Shown: one piece after another, positions 33,231-42,595 of the stretch
Layout of the letters: each line of letters begins with the position of its first letter
Position numbering within the stretch: the first letter of the stretch is position 1
Source of the DNA: Lentzea guizhouensis
GTDB taxonomy: Bacteria > Actinomycetota > Actinomycetes > Mycobacteriales > Pseudonocardiaceae
DNA length: 64,000 bases
Assembly (NCBI RefSeq): GCF_001701025.1
Contig: NZ_CP016793.1
Span: forward strand, 1 to 64,000
Reading direction: 5' to 3'
Notes under the pieces: generated by a model
Database searches by the model: none
What the model was told of the DNA's origin: nothing
What the model saw: the letters and a program-made list of their open reading frames with translations, nothing else
Translations under genes and position numbers: made by a program

Positions 33231-36200
33231 CACGTGCTCCTGGTGTTGGTGAACAGGTCGAAGATGCCGCTGCGGAAGAAGTGCTCGTTGCCGTAGCGGC
33301 CGGTCTCCCGGACGACGTGATCGTAGTCGTGGGCACCGTTGGACTCCCACAGATCCGTCGCGGCGGCGTCGTCCATCGTGGTCATGTCGGCGTGGCGGAG
33401 GTTGTCGAAGTCCTCGCCGCGGATGCGGTGCTCGATGATCTGGAGGTCGGTCAGGCCTTGGCGCTCGCTCACGTTCGCCAGGTACCGCTCGGCCTGCGCG
33501 CGGTTCTCCCAGGCGTAGAGGCCCTCCCCGAGCTCGGACCGCGGCCGGTTGTTCACGTCCACACCGGACGGCCACGGTTCGCCGCCGTTGTTGAGCAGCC
33601 GGTTGACGTCGGATGGTCCCTGCACGCTGTAGTAGGTGCGGCACGGTGACAAACCCAGCGGATCGGTTGCCGCCAACGGGTTCGGCACGTACGCCTGCGG
33701 GTTCGGCGCCGGCGCGAGGCCCAGCGGGTCGATCGAGGTGTAGCGGCCGGTGTCCGGGTCGTAGTAGCGGGCGTTGTTGTAGTGCAACCCGGATTCGGCG
33801 TCGTGGTACTGGCCCGGGAACCGCAACGGCGTCGGTGCCGACTGGGTTGTGGCGCCCCAGATGTTGGCCTGCCTGCGCCACGCGATGGTGCCGTCGGCGC
33901 TGACGAGCTCCGCGACCGCGCCGACCAGGTCGGTGACGATCGAGTAGAACTCGCGGTCCACCCAGGCCTGGTCCGCGCCACGCACCCGTTCGGTCTGGCA
34001 GACCGGGTTGAACGTGCCCGGTTCCCAGTCCCACGTCGTCGCGGTGCCGGACGCGGTGACCTGCTCGGCGACGACCAGCCCGTCCCAGCAGAAGTCGACG
34101 CGTTCGCCGCCGTCGGCACGGACCTTGGCGATCCGGCGGCCGAGCGGGTCGTGCAGGTAGCGCCAGCGCACGCCGTCCGGGGTGACGACCTCGACCAGCC
34201 GGTCGTCGGCGTCCCAGGTGTAGTGCCAGGTCTCCGCCTTGGCGGACAGGCGTTTGCGCTGCCGTTGGACCACCCGGCCGTGGTCGTCGTAGCGGTAGCG
34301 GATGTTGCCCGCGGCCATCAGCGCGGCGCCCGCGTACTGGCGTGGTCCCTGGGCCTCGCCGCCACCGGGCCACTCGGCGCTGGTGATGTTGCCCGCCGCG
34401 TCGTAGGCGTACCGCTCCCGCCAGCCGGCGCCGGTGACCTCGGTGACGCGCGACCCGTTGTCCAGCACCACCCTGCGGTCGCCGGCGAGCTGGTCGTCGA
34501 TGCCGACGACGGTTCCGGCGCGGTCGTAGTGGTAGCGCCGGCGCTGCACCTCGACGTCGTGCACCGCGATCGTCTGCGTGCCGAGCCGGTCGGCGTCCCA
34601 GGCCCGCGTGAGGGCCGTCAGCGCGTCGATCGTGCGGCCGGTCTCGCGGCCCGCGTTGTCGTAGCCGAACTCGACGGTGTGCCCGCCGGCGTGCAGTGCC
34701 TCGGGAAGCGCGGAAACGCCGTACTGCCACCGCGACAGCACGCCGGTGGGGGTGGTGCGGGAGGTGCGGCGGCCGATCGGGTCGAACGTCGAGACGACCG
34801 CGCGGCCGTTGACGCTCTCCTGGAGCACCCGGCCGAGCGGGTCGCGGCGCAGCAGCACGTCGGCGTCGCGGTTGCGGGCGCGGACCAGGCGGCCGGCCGG
34901 GTCGTACTCGAACGTCTCGACGACGTCGCCGAACCGGCGTTCGCGGACCTTGCCGACGCTGTCGCGCAGATACGCGATCTCCTCGCCGCGGCCGTTGACC
35001 TTGCCGACCAGCTGTCCCGCGGCGTCGCGCCGGTAGCGGATCGTGCGGCCGTTGAAGTCGTGCTCGGCGACGAGCCGTCCGGCGGCGTCGTACTCGTAGC
35101 GCCAGACCTGGTTGTGCGCGTTGGTGACCGAGGTGAGCCGCAGCAGCCGGTCGTAGGTGAGGACGAGCCTGCTGCCGTCCGGGAACGTCCTGGTGCGCGG
35201 CAGGTCGAAGTGCGTCGCGGTCTCGGTGCTGATCTTCCCGGCGGCGTCGCGGTACTCGACCTGGTTGCCTTCGCCGTCGTAGCGCCAGATCTCGGTGGCG
35301 CCGTCGTGGCCGGTGCGGCTGAGCAGCCTGCCCTCCACCGTCCAGGTCAGCCTGGTGACGAGTCCCGACGGGTCGGTGATCGTGGTGATCCGGCCGAAGT
35401 GGTCGCGGTGGTAGCGGGTGACCCGGCCGTCGGCGTCGACCTCCTGCAGCGGCAGGCCCGCCCGGTTGCTCTCGGTCCGGCGCACCCGGCCGAGCGGGTC
35501 GGTGAGGGCGGCGAGCTGGCCGGAACCGTCGTAGGCGCACCGGGTGGTGGCGCCGGTGGGGTCGGTGACCGAGGTGACCCGGCCGGCCTCGTCGTAGGTG
35601 CGGTGCCAGACCGCGCCGTCCGGGTCGATGGTGACGAGCGGGCGGCCGTTCGGGTCGTGCTCGGCGCGCAGCTGGGTGCCGTCGGGCCGGGTCCACACCG
35701 TGAGGTTGCCGCGCTCGTCGTACTCGTAGCGGTCGGTGCGGCCCAACGGGTCCGTTTTGGACACCAGCTGGTCGTGCTCGTCCCACTCCTGCGTGGTGGT
35801 GTGGCCCAGCGGGTCGGTGGTGGCGAGGATCTGGCCACGCGCGTTGAGGGTGTAGGTGGTGACGTTGCCGAGCGCGTCGGTGAACCGGGTGACGCCGGGC
35901 TCGTACTCGAAGGAGCCGTCGAGGAACCCTTCGGCTCCTTCGTTGGCGACACAACGCCCCTGGGCGTCGTAGCGGTAGGAGTACCAGCCGCCGTTGCGGT
36001 CGATCCAGCGCACGATCCGGCCGTCGGCGTCGTAGTCGAACGTCAGCGCCTGGCCGGAGGAGTTGAAGACCGCGAACAGGTTGCCGGTGGCGTCGTAGCG
36101 GTACTTGGCGAGGGTGGTGCCGTCGCCGGTCTCCGGGTCGCGCAGCCGCAGCTCGGTGACCCGGCCGCCCTCGGTGTCGACGTCGACGTGGTAGCCGCCG

Positions 36201-37771
36201 CTGTGCCGGATCGCTTTGAGGTCACCGGAGTCGTGCCGTTCGAAGTCGATCCGGTTGGCGCTGCGGTCGGTGATCGCGGTGAGGTGGCCGGTGGCGGCGA
36301 AGTGCACCTGCTGGCCGTTGTCGGTGCGACGGACCGTGTACCCGTCTTCGGTGCGGGACAACGGCCAGCGCGGGCCGACGGCGGGCAGCACCTCGTTCGC
36401 CAGCGGAGTCGGGTAGACGAGGATCATGCCGTCGTCGGCGACGAACACCACTCCGGTGGCGTCGGCCTCGACGCGTTGCGACAGCGTGCTCGCCCAGGAC
36501 CGCCCGAACGCCGTGCCCGCCGTGTACGAGCTGACGTGCGTGCGCCGGACGACCAGTGGCAGCACACCGGCGAGCTCCACATCGGACTGCCCGAGCACCA
36601 TGTCGCCGGAGACGACGTCGACGGGGTCGTTCTGGCAGACGCGGTTCTGCTCGGGCGTCCTGGTGGTGTCCGGGTTGTCCGGGCGGCTCGGGCTGTCGGG
36701 CGTCGAGTCCGGCCTGGCCGGGCTGGGTGAGGTGCCCGACGGGCTGGTGGAGCTGCTCGGCGAGGTCGTGTCCGGGCTGGTGCTCGACGGACTCGTGCTG
36801 GAGGGACTCGTGCTGGAGGGACTCGTCGTGCTGGACGGGGATGTCGTGCCGGACGGCGAGGTCGTGTCCGGAGCGCTCGACGGTGACGTGGTGCTGGACG
36901 GACTCGTGGCACTGGACGGACTCGTGCTGCCCGGCGAGCTCGGCGCGTCCACAGAGGACGGACGAACGCCGTCGGGAGCGCTGGGCCCGCCACCGCCGCC
37001 ACCGCGCCTGCCGAGCGACCCGAGCCCCTTCTTGATCGCCGCCCAGATCTCGTCGAGCTTCTTCAGCAACGGCTGCAGCTTGCCGATCGACCGCACCAGC
37101 TTCTGGATGAACTCGCTGATCCGCCGCACCCACTTGGCGATCAGCGCGATCGCCTCCGGCACCACCGCCGCGGTCCCGATCCCGAGGGTGCCCGCGATCT
37201 GCGCGATCCACCGGGGAATCCGCGCGATCAGCGTCGCGACGCACTCCGCGATCAGGTCCCGCACGGTCTCCCGCACCACGCCCACGAGCACGCCGACGAC
37301 CTCGACCACGGTCCCGACCGTGCCCGCCGCCTTCGCCGCACCCGCCAGGTGTTCGGCCTCCGCCTTGGTGTTCGCCCGGTACGCGTCCGCCGTGGCCCCG
37401 GTCCACCCGGCGGTCCCGCTTTCGACCTCACGGGCGAAGTCCTGCGTTGCCGTGCCGATCGCCTCCGACACGTTCTTCCACGTCGCCGCGTAGGACGCGA
37501 TCGTGTCGGGGTCGCCCGCCAGCCAGTCGAGCGCGTCGGACAACGGTTTGACGTGCTCCATCAGCCACGACACCGCGTACGACAGCAATGTGCCGACAGG
37601 GTCGGTGACCAGCCCGAGCGCCTCCATGCCCGCGCCGGCGAGCCCGAGGCCCGCCTCCAGCCACGACCCCGACTCGATGCCGGACGAGACGTCGTTGACC
37701 GACTCGAGGATCCCGATGCCGGTGACACCGGTCGTGGAGTCCTGCCGTTGCGCCACCAGCGGGTTGCTCAT
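33230..37771 (-). CDS. Rhs-repeat polymorphic toxin with WXG-type N-terminus
   Basis: 1513 aa. Residues 1-120 contain a WXG100-like helical region (WKNVSEAIGTATQDFAREV, ESGTAGWTGATADAYRANT), suggesting type VII secretion. Hydrophobic helices follow (145-215), then a Ser/Thr/Pro linker built of TSPSST units (270-360) and a DUF6531 block (CQNDPVDVVSGDMVLGQSDV). YD repeats fill 470-1330. The Rhs core reads YHDAESGLHYNNARYYDPDTG and ends DPLGL. The last 138 residues are the variable toxin: YYSVQGPSDVNRLLNNGGEP, LGEGLYAWENRAQAERYL, IIEHRIRGEDFDNL. This tail recalls an ADP-ribosyltransferase-like or other small toxin fold, but I cannot name it. It overlaps both neighbours. Confidence 0.88.
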   Translation of the reverse strand: MSNPLVAQRQDSTTGVTGIGILESVNDVSSGIESGSWLEAGLGLAGAGMEALGLVTDPVGTLLSYAVSWLMEHVKPLSDALDWLAGDPDTIASYAATWKNVSEAIGTATQDFAREVESGTAGWTGATADAYRANTKAEAEHLAGAAKAAGTVGTVVEVVGVLVGVVRETVRDLIAECVATLIARIPRWIAQIAGTLGIGTAAVVPEAIALIAKWVRRISEFIQKLVRSIGKLQPLLKKLDEIWAAIKKGLGSLGRRGGGGGGPSAPDGVRPSSVDAPSSPGSTSPSSATSPSSTTSPSSAPDTTSPSGTTSPSSTTSPSSTSPSSTSPSSTSPDTTSPSSSTSPSGTSPSPARPDSTPDSPSRPDNPDTTRTPEQNRVCQNDPVDVVSGDMVLGQSDVELAGVLPLVVRRTHVSSYTAGTAFGRSWASTLSQRVEADATGVVFVADDGMILVYPTPLANEVLPAVGPRWPLSRTEDGYTVRRTDNGQQVHFAATGHLTAITDRSANRIDFERHDSGDLKAIRHSGGYHVDVDTEGGRVTELRLRDPETGDGTTLAKYRYDATGNLFAVFNSSGQALTFDYDADGRIVRWIDRNGGWYSYRYDAQGRCVANEGAEGFLDGSFEYEPGVTRFTDALGNVTTYTLNARGQILATTDPLGHTTTQEWDEHDQLVSKTDPLGRTDRYEYDERGNLTVWTRPDGTQLRAEHDPNGRPLVTIDPDGAVWHRTYDEAGRVTSVTDPTGATTRCAYDGSGQLAALTDPLGRVRRTESNRAGLPLQEVDADGRVTRYHRDHFGRITTITDPSGLVTRLTWTVEGRLLSRTGHDGATEIWRYDGEGNQVEYRDAAGKISTETATHFDLPRTRTFPDGSRLVLTYDRLLRLTSVTNAHNQVWRYEYDAAGRLVAEHDFNGRTIRYRRDAAGQLVGKVNGRGEEIAYLRDSVGKVRERRFGDVVETFEYDPAGRLVRARNRDADVLLRRDPLGRVLQESVNGRAVVSTFDPIGRRTSRTTPTGVLSRWQYGVSALPEALHAGGHTVEFGYDNAGRETGRTIDALTALTRAWDADRLGTQTIAVHDVEVQRRRYHYDRAGTVVGIDDQLAGDRRVVLDNGSRVTEVTGAGWRERYAYDAAGNITSAEWPGGGEAQGPRQYAGAALMAAGNIRYRYDDHGRVVQRQRKRLSAKAETWHYTWDADDRLVEVVTPDGVRWRYLHDPLGRRIAKVRADGGERVDFCWDGLVVAEQVTASGTATTWDWEPGTFNPVCQTERVRGADQAWVDREFYSIVTDLVGAVAELVSADGTIAWRRQANIWGATTQSAPTPLRFPGQYHDAESGLHYNNARYYDPDTGRYTSIDPLGLAPAPNPQAYVPNPLAATDPLGLSPCRTYYSVQGPSDVNRLLNNGGEPWPSGVDVNNRPRSELGEGLYAWENRAQAERYLANVSERQGLTDLQIIEHRIRGEDFDNLRHADMTTMDDAAATDLWESNGAHDYDHVVRETGRYGNEHFFRSGIFDLFTNTRST

Positions 37772-38064
37772 GACCCGAACGCCGAACGGTTGCTCTCGTC
37801 GACCGCGTCGTAGGCCTTGGCCGTCTCCCGCACGCCGGTCGCGGTCTCCTCCACGGCCGTCACGGCCGCACCGATGGCGTCCATGCCCATCTGCTCGACG
37901 GGATCGACCATCGGCGGGAAGAACTGGCAGATCTGGCCGTACGCGTCGGTCGGCAGGCTCACCGTGCGCGCGGCGTCGAGCGCGGTCGACAGCCGGTCCC
38001 TGATCCCGTCCAGCCTGGCGGCGTGCGCCCTCAGCTCCTCGGGCACCAAACCGAATCCGGTCAC
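37768..38064 (-). CDS. WXG100/EspC-like type VII secretion-associated protein
   Basis: 98-aa helical-hairpin protein of the ESX-associated EspC/DUF2580 kind: LRAHAARLDGIRDRLSTALD forms helix one, YGQICQFFPPMVDPVEQ a central turn, and AIGAAVTAVEETATGVRETA helix two. Such proteins pair with large effectors for type VII export. GTG at 38064 has GGGGGAGGGG upstream. The end overlaps the Rhs start (ATGA), implying stoichiometric synthesis with the toxin. Confidence 0.75.
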   Translation of the reverse strand: MTGFGLVPEELRAHAARLDGIRDRLSTALDAARTVSLPTDAYGQICQFFPPMVDPVEQMGMDAIGAAVTAVEETATGVRETAKAYDAVDESNRSAFGS

Positions 38065-38100
38065 GACAATCCCCTCCCCCTGTGGATCGGTGGCAACGGC

Positions 38101-38622
38101 CTAACTCAGCACCGAACCTCCGCCGAAGTCGTCGTCCTCCTCGATCGGACGGCGCTGGGGCTGCCGCCGTTCCACCGGAGGCGAAGGCGGTGTCTCGTCC
38201 TCCAGCTCACCGATGCGCTTGAACCCGGGCCCCTCGCCCGCCGGCGGCCCGACCGGCTCCGGAAACCGCTGCTCGTAGCTCGACACCACGGACTCGATCG
38301 TCGACTGCTCACCGGCGATCGTCGCCTGCATCGCGGCCTGCACCTGCCCGGCGAGCCTGGCCTGCGCCTTCTGGATGGTCGCCATGATCTGCGCGGCCAC
38401 CGCCTGCCCGGTCTGCTCGCGGATGCGGTCGGTGAGCTCCAGCGCCGACACCGCCCCGGACGCGTTGACGGTCACCCTGACCACCCCGTCCGGCGACGAC
38501 TCGGTGGCGCTGACGGCCGAGACCGCCGCACTCATCTCCTGGTAGCGCTCGGCCTTCTGCTCGGCCTGCCGGGCCCAGTCCTCCAGCTGCCGTTCGACCT
38601 GCTCCGGGCTTCCACCGATCAC
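38101..38622 (-). CDS. YbaB/EbfC-like protein of the ESX/Rhs cassette
   Basis: 173-aa protein whose first 110 residues match the YbaB fold: a coiled helix (EQVERQLEDWARQAEQKAERY), a strand with GVVRVTVNASGAVSALELTD and a closing helix. A long acidic, proline-rich C-terminus (LEDETPPSPPVERRQPQ, EEDDDFGGGSV) follows. YbaB-like proteins are regular companions of WXG100 toxins in actinobacteria; a chaperone-like role is supposed, not proven. GTG at 38622 follows GGGAGGG. It is the first gene of the cassette, 36 bases ahead of the WXG gene. Confidence 0.75.
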   Translation of the reverse strand: MIGGSPEQVERQLEDWARQAEQKAERYQEMSAAVSAVSATESSPDGVVRVTVNASGAVSALELTDRIREQTGQAVAAQIMATIQKAQARLAGQVQAAMQATIAGEQSTIESVVSSYEQRFPEPVGPPAGEGPGFKRIGELEDETPPSPPVERRQPQRRPIEEDDDFGGGSVLS

Positions 38623-38711
38623 GTCACCCTCCCAGTCAGGTCCCCATCATCACAGCGGGGGTGCCGCGCATCGCCGTTTCGGCCCAGCAACGTCCGAACG
38701 GACCAACGCCC

Positions 38712-39074
38712 TCAGGCGGCCCGATATCCCGGAACGTCCTCGACCCGGTGGTAGACCGGCAGCCCGCGTTCCCGCGCGATCCGCACGTCCTGGTCAGCCC
38801 CGGTCGACTCCCCCGGCAACCGCAGCACCGCGTCGCACTTCTCGAGCAACCGCTCCGCCGTCGGGTACATGATCCCCTCGGCCACCGGATCGGCCGGCGA
38901 CTCACCACCCGCGCCGCGCAGCACCGGCAACGCCACCCACTCGCCGATCATCGGCACGTGCCCGCTGCGGAAGATCGGCCACGCGGCCTCCTCCAGGCGT
39001 TCGAGGTTGCGCGCCATCAGCTCCGGGTCGTCCCCGGTGCCGGACCGGTAAGGACCCGCGATCAGAATCAACAT
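38712..39074 (-). CDS. DUF4406/nucleoside deoxyribosyltransferase-like protein
   Basis: 120-aa cytoplasmic protein. LILIAGPYRSGTGDDPELMARNL is the N-terminal nucleotide-binding loop of DUF4406 and related 2-deoxyribosyltransferase-fold proteins. HVPMIGEWVALPVL and CDAVLRLPGESTGADQDVRIA complete the fold. The substrate is unknown. It is divergent from a DeoR-family repressor with 50 bases between the starts, so DeoR probably controls it. Confidence 0.75.
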   Translation of the reverse strand: MLILIAGPYRSGTGDDPELMARNLERLEEAAWPIFRSGHVPMIGEWVALPVLRGAGGESPADPVAEGIMYPTAERLLEKCDAVLRLPGESTGADQDVRIARERGLPVYHRVEDVPGYRAA

Positions 39075-39086
39075 GCTTCAGACCAT

Positions 39087-39123
39087 AACGTGCAACACTC
39101 GGCAAAAACAAGGAGAAACGTGC
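39087..39123. promoter_or_regulatory. Direct repeat in the DUF4406/deoR divergent promoter
   Basis: AACGTGC occurs at 39087-39093 and 39117-39123, three helical turns apart, between the divergent starts at 39074 and 39124. Direct repeats of this kind suit DeoR-family repressors. The second copy abuts the deoR start codon. Confidence 0.4.
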
Positions 39124-39864
39124 ATGCTCGCCGCTCAGCGCCGTGACCTGCTGCTCGAACGCCTGCGCACCGACGGCCGGATCGTCGCCAAGGACCTCGC
39201 CACCGAGGTCGGCATCTCCGAGGACACGATCCGCCGCGACCTGCGGGACCTGGCCGCCGCCGGGCTCTGCCAGCGCGTCTACGGCGGCGCGCTGCCGGTG
39301 TCGCCCGCGATCGCCGACTACACGGCCCGCCAGGAGGTCTCGGTCTCCGGCAAGCAACGGGTGGCGGCTGCGGCAGCCGCACTCGTCGAGCCTGGATGCA
39401 CCGCGATCATCGACGGCGGCACTACGGCGTTGGCCGTCGTGCGCGCGTTGCCGTTGGATCTGCAGGCGACCGTTGTCACGCACAGTCCGACGGTCGCGAG
39501 CGCGTTGGAAAGCCACCGGGACGTGGACGTCTATCTGATCGGTGGGCGCCTGTTCAAGCACTCGATGGTCGCGTGTGGCGCCGCAGCCGTGGAGGCCGCA
39601 CGGGGCGTGCACGCCGACCTGTTCCTGCTGGGCGTCACCGGCGTGCACCCGGAGGCGGGCCTGACCACCGGCGACGCGGACGAGGCCGCGATGAAGCGCA
39701 CGCTGGCCCGCCAGGCCGCGGAGACGTACGTGCTGGCGAGCTCGGAGAAGATCGGCGCGGCATCGCGGTTCTCGGTGCTGCCGCTCGACGAGGTGGCCGG
39801 CGTGGTCACGGACGCGGACAACGAGGTCGTGACCGCTCTGACCGTGCCGATCATCCGCGCGTGA
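39124..39864 (+). CDS. DeoR/GlpR family transcriptional regulator
   Basis: 246-aa repressor: winged helix (RRDLLLERLRTDGRIVAKDL, VGISEDTIRRDLRDLAAAGL, RVYGGALPVS) and a ribose-phosphate-isomerase-like effector domain (IIDGGTTALAVVRAL, DVYLIGGRLFKHSM, FLLGVTGVHPEAGLTTGDAD, LASSEKIGAASRF). The family senses sugar phosphates. ATG at 39124 has AAGGAG upstream. No sugar pathway is adjacent apart from the divergent DUF4406 gene. Confidence 0.87.
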   Translation: MLAAQRRDLLLERLRTDGRIVAKDLATEVGISEDTIRRDLRDLAAAGLCQRVYGGALPVSPAIADYTARQEVSVSGKQRVAAAAAALVEPGCTAIIDGGTTALAVVRALPLDLQATVVTHSPTVASALESHRDVDVYLIGGRLFKHSMVACGAAAVEAARGVHADLFLLGVTGVHPEAGLTTGDADEAAMKRTLARQAAETYVLASSEKIGAASRFSVLPLDEVAGVVTDADNEVVTALTVPIIRA

Positions 39865-39869
39865 GGCGG

Positions 39870-40508
39870 TCAGACGTTCCGCAGGTACCTCAGCACGGCC
39901 ATCACCCGCCGGTTCGTGTCGTCGTCCGGCGGCAGGTCGAGCTTCGCGAGGATGTTGCCGATGTGCTTGCCCACCCCGGCCTCCGACAGCACCAGACGCC
40001 GCGAGATCGCCGCGTTCGAGTGCCCCTCGGCGACCAGCGCGAGCACCTCCGCCTCCCGGCCGGACAGCGTCGCGAGCGGCGAACGCCGGACCAGCTTGCG
40101 CACCACCTCGGGATCGATCACCGTGCCGCCGTCGACGACGTACCGCAGCTTCGTGACGAACTCCTCCACGTCGGCCACCCGGTCCTTGAGCAGGTAGCCG
40201 ATGTGGCCGCCGCTGTCGAGCAGGTCGGCGGCGTGCCGGTGTTCGACGTACTGGCTCAGCAGCACGACCGGCAGGCCCGAATCGTTGCGGCGCAACGCAA
40301 GCGCGGCACGCAAGCCCTCGTCGGTGAACGTCGGCGGCATGCGGATGTCGGTCAGCACGAGGTCCGGCCGGTGCTCCACGACAGCGATCTCCAACGCCGT
40401 CGCGTCGCCGACCGCCGCCACCACCTCGAAGCCGAACCTGGCCAGCAGGCCGGTGAGCCCCTCGCGCAGCAGGACGCCGTCCTCGGCGAGGACTACTCGG
40501 ATCGGCAC
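39870..40508 (-). CDS. NarL/LuxR response regulator
   Basis: 212-aa regulator: receiver (VVLAEDGVLLREGLTGLL, phospho-Asp in LVLTDIRMPP, LLKDRV) and LuxR helix-turn-helix (LSGREAEVLALVAEGHSNAAI, LSEAGVGKHIGNILAKL). GTG at 40508 overlaps the kinase gene by 16 bases. The pair faces away from a divergent two-gene ABC exporter, the usual layout for a kinase/regulator controlling an antimicrobial-peptide or lipid exporter. Confidence 0.88.
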   Translation of the reverse strand: MPIRVVLAEDGVLLREGLTGLLARFGFEVVAAVGDATALEIAVVEHRPDLVLTDIRMPPTFTDEGLRAALALRRNDSGLPVVLLSQYVEHRHAADLLDSGGHIGYLLKDRVADVEEFVTKLRYVVDGGTVIDPEVVRKLVRRSPLATLSGREAEVLALVAEGHSNAAISRRLVLSEAGVGKHIGNILAKLDLPPDDDTNRRVMAVLRYLRNV

Positions 40509-41752
40509 GGGATCTCCACGCGCAGTCGGGTCGGGCCACCGGTCGGGCTGGACAGCAGCATTCTCCCGCCCACCACCGCGACCCGGTCGGCCAGGCCGGT
40601 CAGTCCGGTGCCGGCAGCCGGGTCCGCTCCCCCGCACCCGTCGTCGGTGATCTCGACGACGAGCATCTGTTCGCGTTGGTGTGCTTGAACTTCTACTTCG
40701 GTCGCCTGCGCGTGCTTGACCACGTTGGTGAGCGCCTCGGACACCACGAAGTACGCGGCCGACTCGACGGCGGCGGGCAGCCGGGTGAGGTCGGCTTCCA
40801 CGGTGACCGGCAACGGGATCCGGTCGGCGAGGTCGTCCAGCGCGTCGGCCAGGCCGTGGTCGGTGAGCACCTGCGGGTGGATGTCGCGGATGAACTCCCG
40901 CAGCTCCGCCATCAGTTCCTTGGCCTGTTCGTGAGCTGCCGCAACGGTTTTGTTGTCCGGCAGGTCCACCCGCGCGAGGCCGAGCTGGATGGTGAGGCTG
41001 ACGAGACGTTGCTGCGCACCGTCGTGCAGGTCCCGTTCGATGCGGCGCCGTTCCGCCTCGAACGCGTCGACCAGCCTGGCCCGTGACGCCGACACCTCGA
41101 CCAGCTCGGCGCGCAGGTCGTTGCGGCCGCTCAGCAACGCCCGCGCGAGCTGCGCCTGCACCCCGGTGATCCCGGCCGCGAGGTAGCTGAGCGCCGCGAG
41201 CCCCGGCAGCCCGACCGCCGTGCAGACCCAGGCCTCCGCGGCCGTGCCGATCTCCCAGAACAGCACCGCCACCGGCCCGTCCACGATCAGCGCCGGCATC
41301 ATCATGAACGCCACGACCAGCAGGAACAGCACGAGGAAGGCCGACGACACCACCGGCACGACCGTCGCCAGCAGGCCGGCGTGGACGACCTCGCGCCACG
41401 TCGTCGCCTCGCCGTAGCGGTACAGGCCTGCCGCGCGGTCGCTGGTCGTGATCGGCCTGGTGTCGACGAGCCGCACCCGCGCCCGTTCCACCTTCGCGAG
41501 CTGCGTCGCGAGCAGCGGGATCGCGGTCGCCGCCAGCACGCCGACCGCCGCGAGCAACACCGCGTCGAGGCTCGGCCCCTTGGTCGCGATCGGTTGCCAC
41601 GGCAGCACGGCGAGCGCGAGCAACACGGCGGCGGCCACGGCCATCGGCAGGCTCGTGACCAGGTACACCAGCGAACGCCACGGCCAGCTGCTCAGCAGGA
41701 ACCGTCGACCCGTCACCGCTTCGAGCACCGTCGCCGGCGCGCCTTCCCCCAT
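40493..41752 (-). CDS. NarL-family sensor histidine kinase
   Basis: 419-aa membrane kinase with four membrane segments in the first 190 residues, grouped in two hairpins. HisKA_3: AERRRIERDLHDGAQQRLVSL carries the phospho-histidine. ATPase: SEALTNVVKHAQATEV (N-box) and ITDDGCGG, TGLTGLADRVAVVGG. There is no extracellular sensor domain, so intramembrane sensing or coupling to the ABC exporter is likely. ATG at 41752 has no obvious ribosome-binding site. The divergent ABC gene starts about 100 bases away. Confidence 0.87.
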   Translation of the reverse strand: MGEGAPATVLEAVTGRRFLLSSWPWRSLVYLVTSLPMAVAAAVLLALAVLPWQPIATKGPSLDAVLLAAVGVLAATAIPLLATQLAKVERARVRLVDTRPITTSDRAAGLYRYGEATTWREVVHAGLLATVVPVVSSAFLVLFLLVVAFMMMPALIVDGPVAVLFWEIGTAAEAWVCTAVGLPGLAALSYLAAGITGVQAQLARALLSGRNDLRAELVEVSASRARLVDAFEAERRRIERDLHDGAQQRLVSLTIQLGLARVDLPDNKTVAAAHEQAKELMAELREFIRDIHPQVLTDHGLADALDDLADRIPLPVTVEADLTRLPAAVESAAYFVVSEALTNVVKHAQATEVEVQAHQREQMLVVEITDDGCGGADPAAGTGLTGLADRVAVVGGRMLLSSPTGGPTRLRVEIPCRSE

Positions 41753-41848
41753 GAGCCCAGGGTAGGCCCGGGGTAGGCCCAGCCCTACCTCGATCAGGGC
41801 GCTGGACGTAGTGCACGTGGCGTGGTATCCGCGGTTGGCTCTGACACC

Positions 41849-42595
41849 GTGATCTACGGGGGAAACACGCCGTTCGCGGTCGAGCTGCGCGCGGTGACCA
41901 AGCAGTACGGCGCCAAATCCGCTTCGGTGCGCGCCTTGAACGGCGTCAGCCTCGGCTTCCCTGCCGGGACCTGGACCGCGGTGATGGGCCCGTCCGGGTC
42001 CGGCAAGTCGACGCTGCTGCACTGCGCGACCGGCCTGGACCGGGTGTCGAGCGGCCAGGTGCTGCTCACCGGCACCGACATCACCCAGGCGCCCGAGGCG
42101 TACCTGACCACGTTGCGGCGCAGGTCGATCGGCTTCGTCTTCCAGCACTTCAACCTCGTCGCCTCGCTGACCGCCGCGCAGAACGTCGAACTGCCGTTGA
42201 AACTCGCCGGCTCGCGTGTGTCCAAATCGGACGTCTTCGAGGCCCTGGACCAGGTCGGCCTCGGCGACCGCCTGCACCACCGCCCGCGCGAGCTCTCCGG
42301 CGGCCAGCAACAACGCGTCGCCATCGCCCGCGCCATGATCACCCGCCCCGCCGTGCTGTTCGCCGACGAACCCACCGGCGCCCTCGACTCCCAGTCCGCC
42401 CGCACCGTCCTCGCTCTGCTCAAGGACCTGGTCCGCAACGGCCAAACGATCATCATGGTCACCCACGACCCGGCCGCCGCCGCTGCCGCCGACTCGGTCG
42501 TCTTCCTCTCGGACGGCCGTGTGATCGATCGACTCGACCAACCGACCACCCACGCCGTCGCCGAACGGCTCGCGCGCCTGGAGGAGTCGTGCTGA
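41849..42595 (+). CDS. ABC transporter ATP-binding protein, MacB/LolD type
   Basis: 248-aa ATPase: Walker A GPSGSGKST, Q-loop FVFQHFNLV, signature LSGGQQQRVAIARAM, Walker B VLFADEPTGALD and the H-loop THD. The short length and FtsX-type partner place it in the LolD/MacB exporter group. The start is uncertain: GTG at 41849 or GTG at 41822, neither with a good Shine-Dalgarno. It overlaps the permease gene by seven bases and is divergent from the two-component system that probably regulates it. Confidence 0.9.
   Translation: MIYGGNTPFAVELRAVTKQYGAKSASVRALNGVSLGFPAGTWTAVMGPSGSGKSTLLHCATGLDRVSSGQVLLTGTDITQAPEAYLTTLRRRSIGFVFQHFNLVASLTAAQNVELPLKLAGSRVSKSDVFEALDQVGLGDRLHHRPRELSGGQQQRVAIARAMITRPAVLFADEPTGALDSQSARTVLALLKDLVRNGQTIIMVTHDPAAAAAADSVVFLSDGRVIDRLDQPTTHAVAERLARLEESC

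Noticed and set aside
33782..36730. 982-codon plus-strand frame opposite the Rhs gene
   Set aside because: Antisense shadow of the YD repeats; its apparent internal periodicity simply mirrors the repeats on the other strand.
36700..36960. CRISPR-like regular repeats in the Rhs gene
   Set aside because: The short GGACTCGTGCTGGA-type units are codons of the TSPSST linker; units vary, have no spacer structure and lie inside one reading frame.
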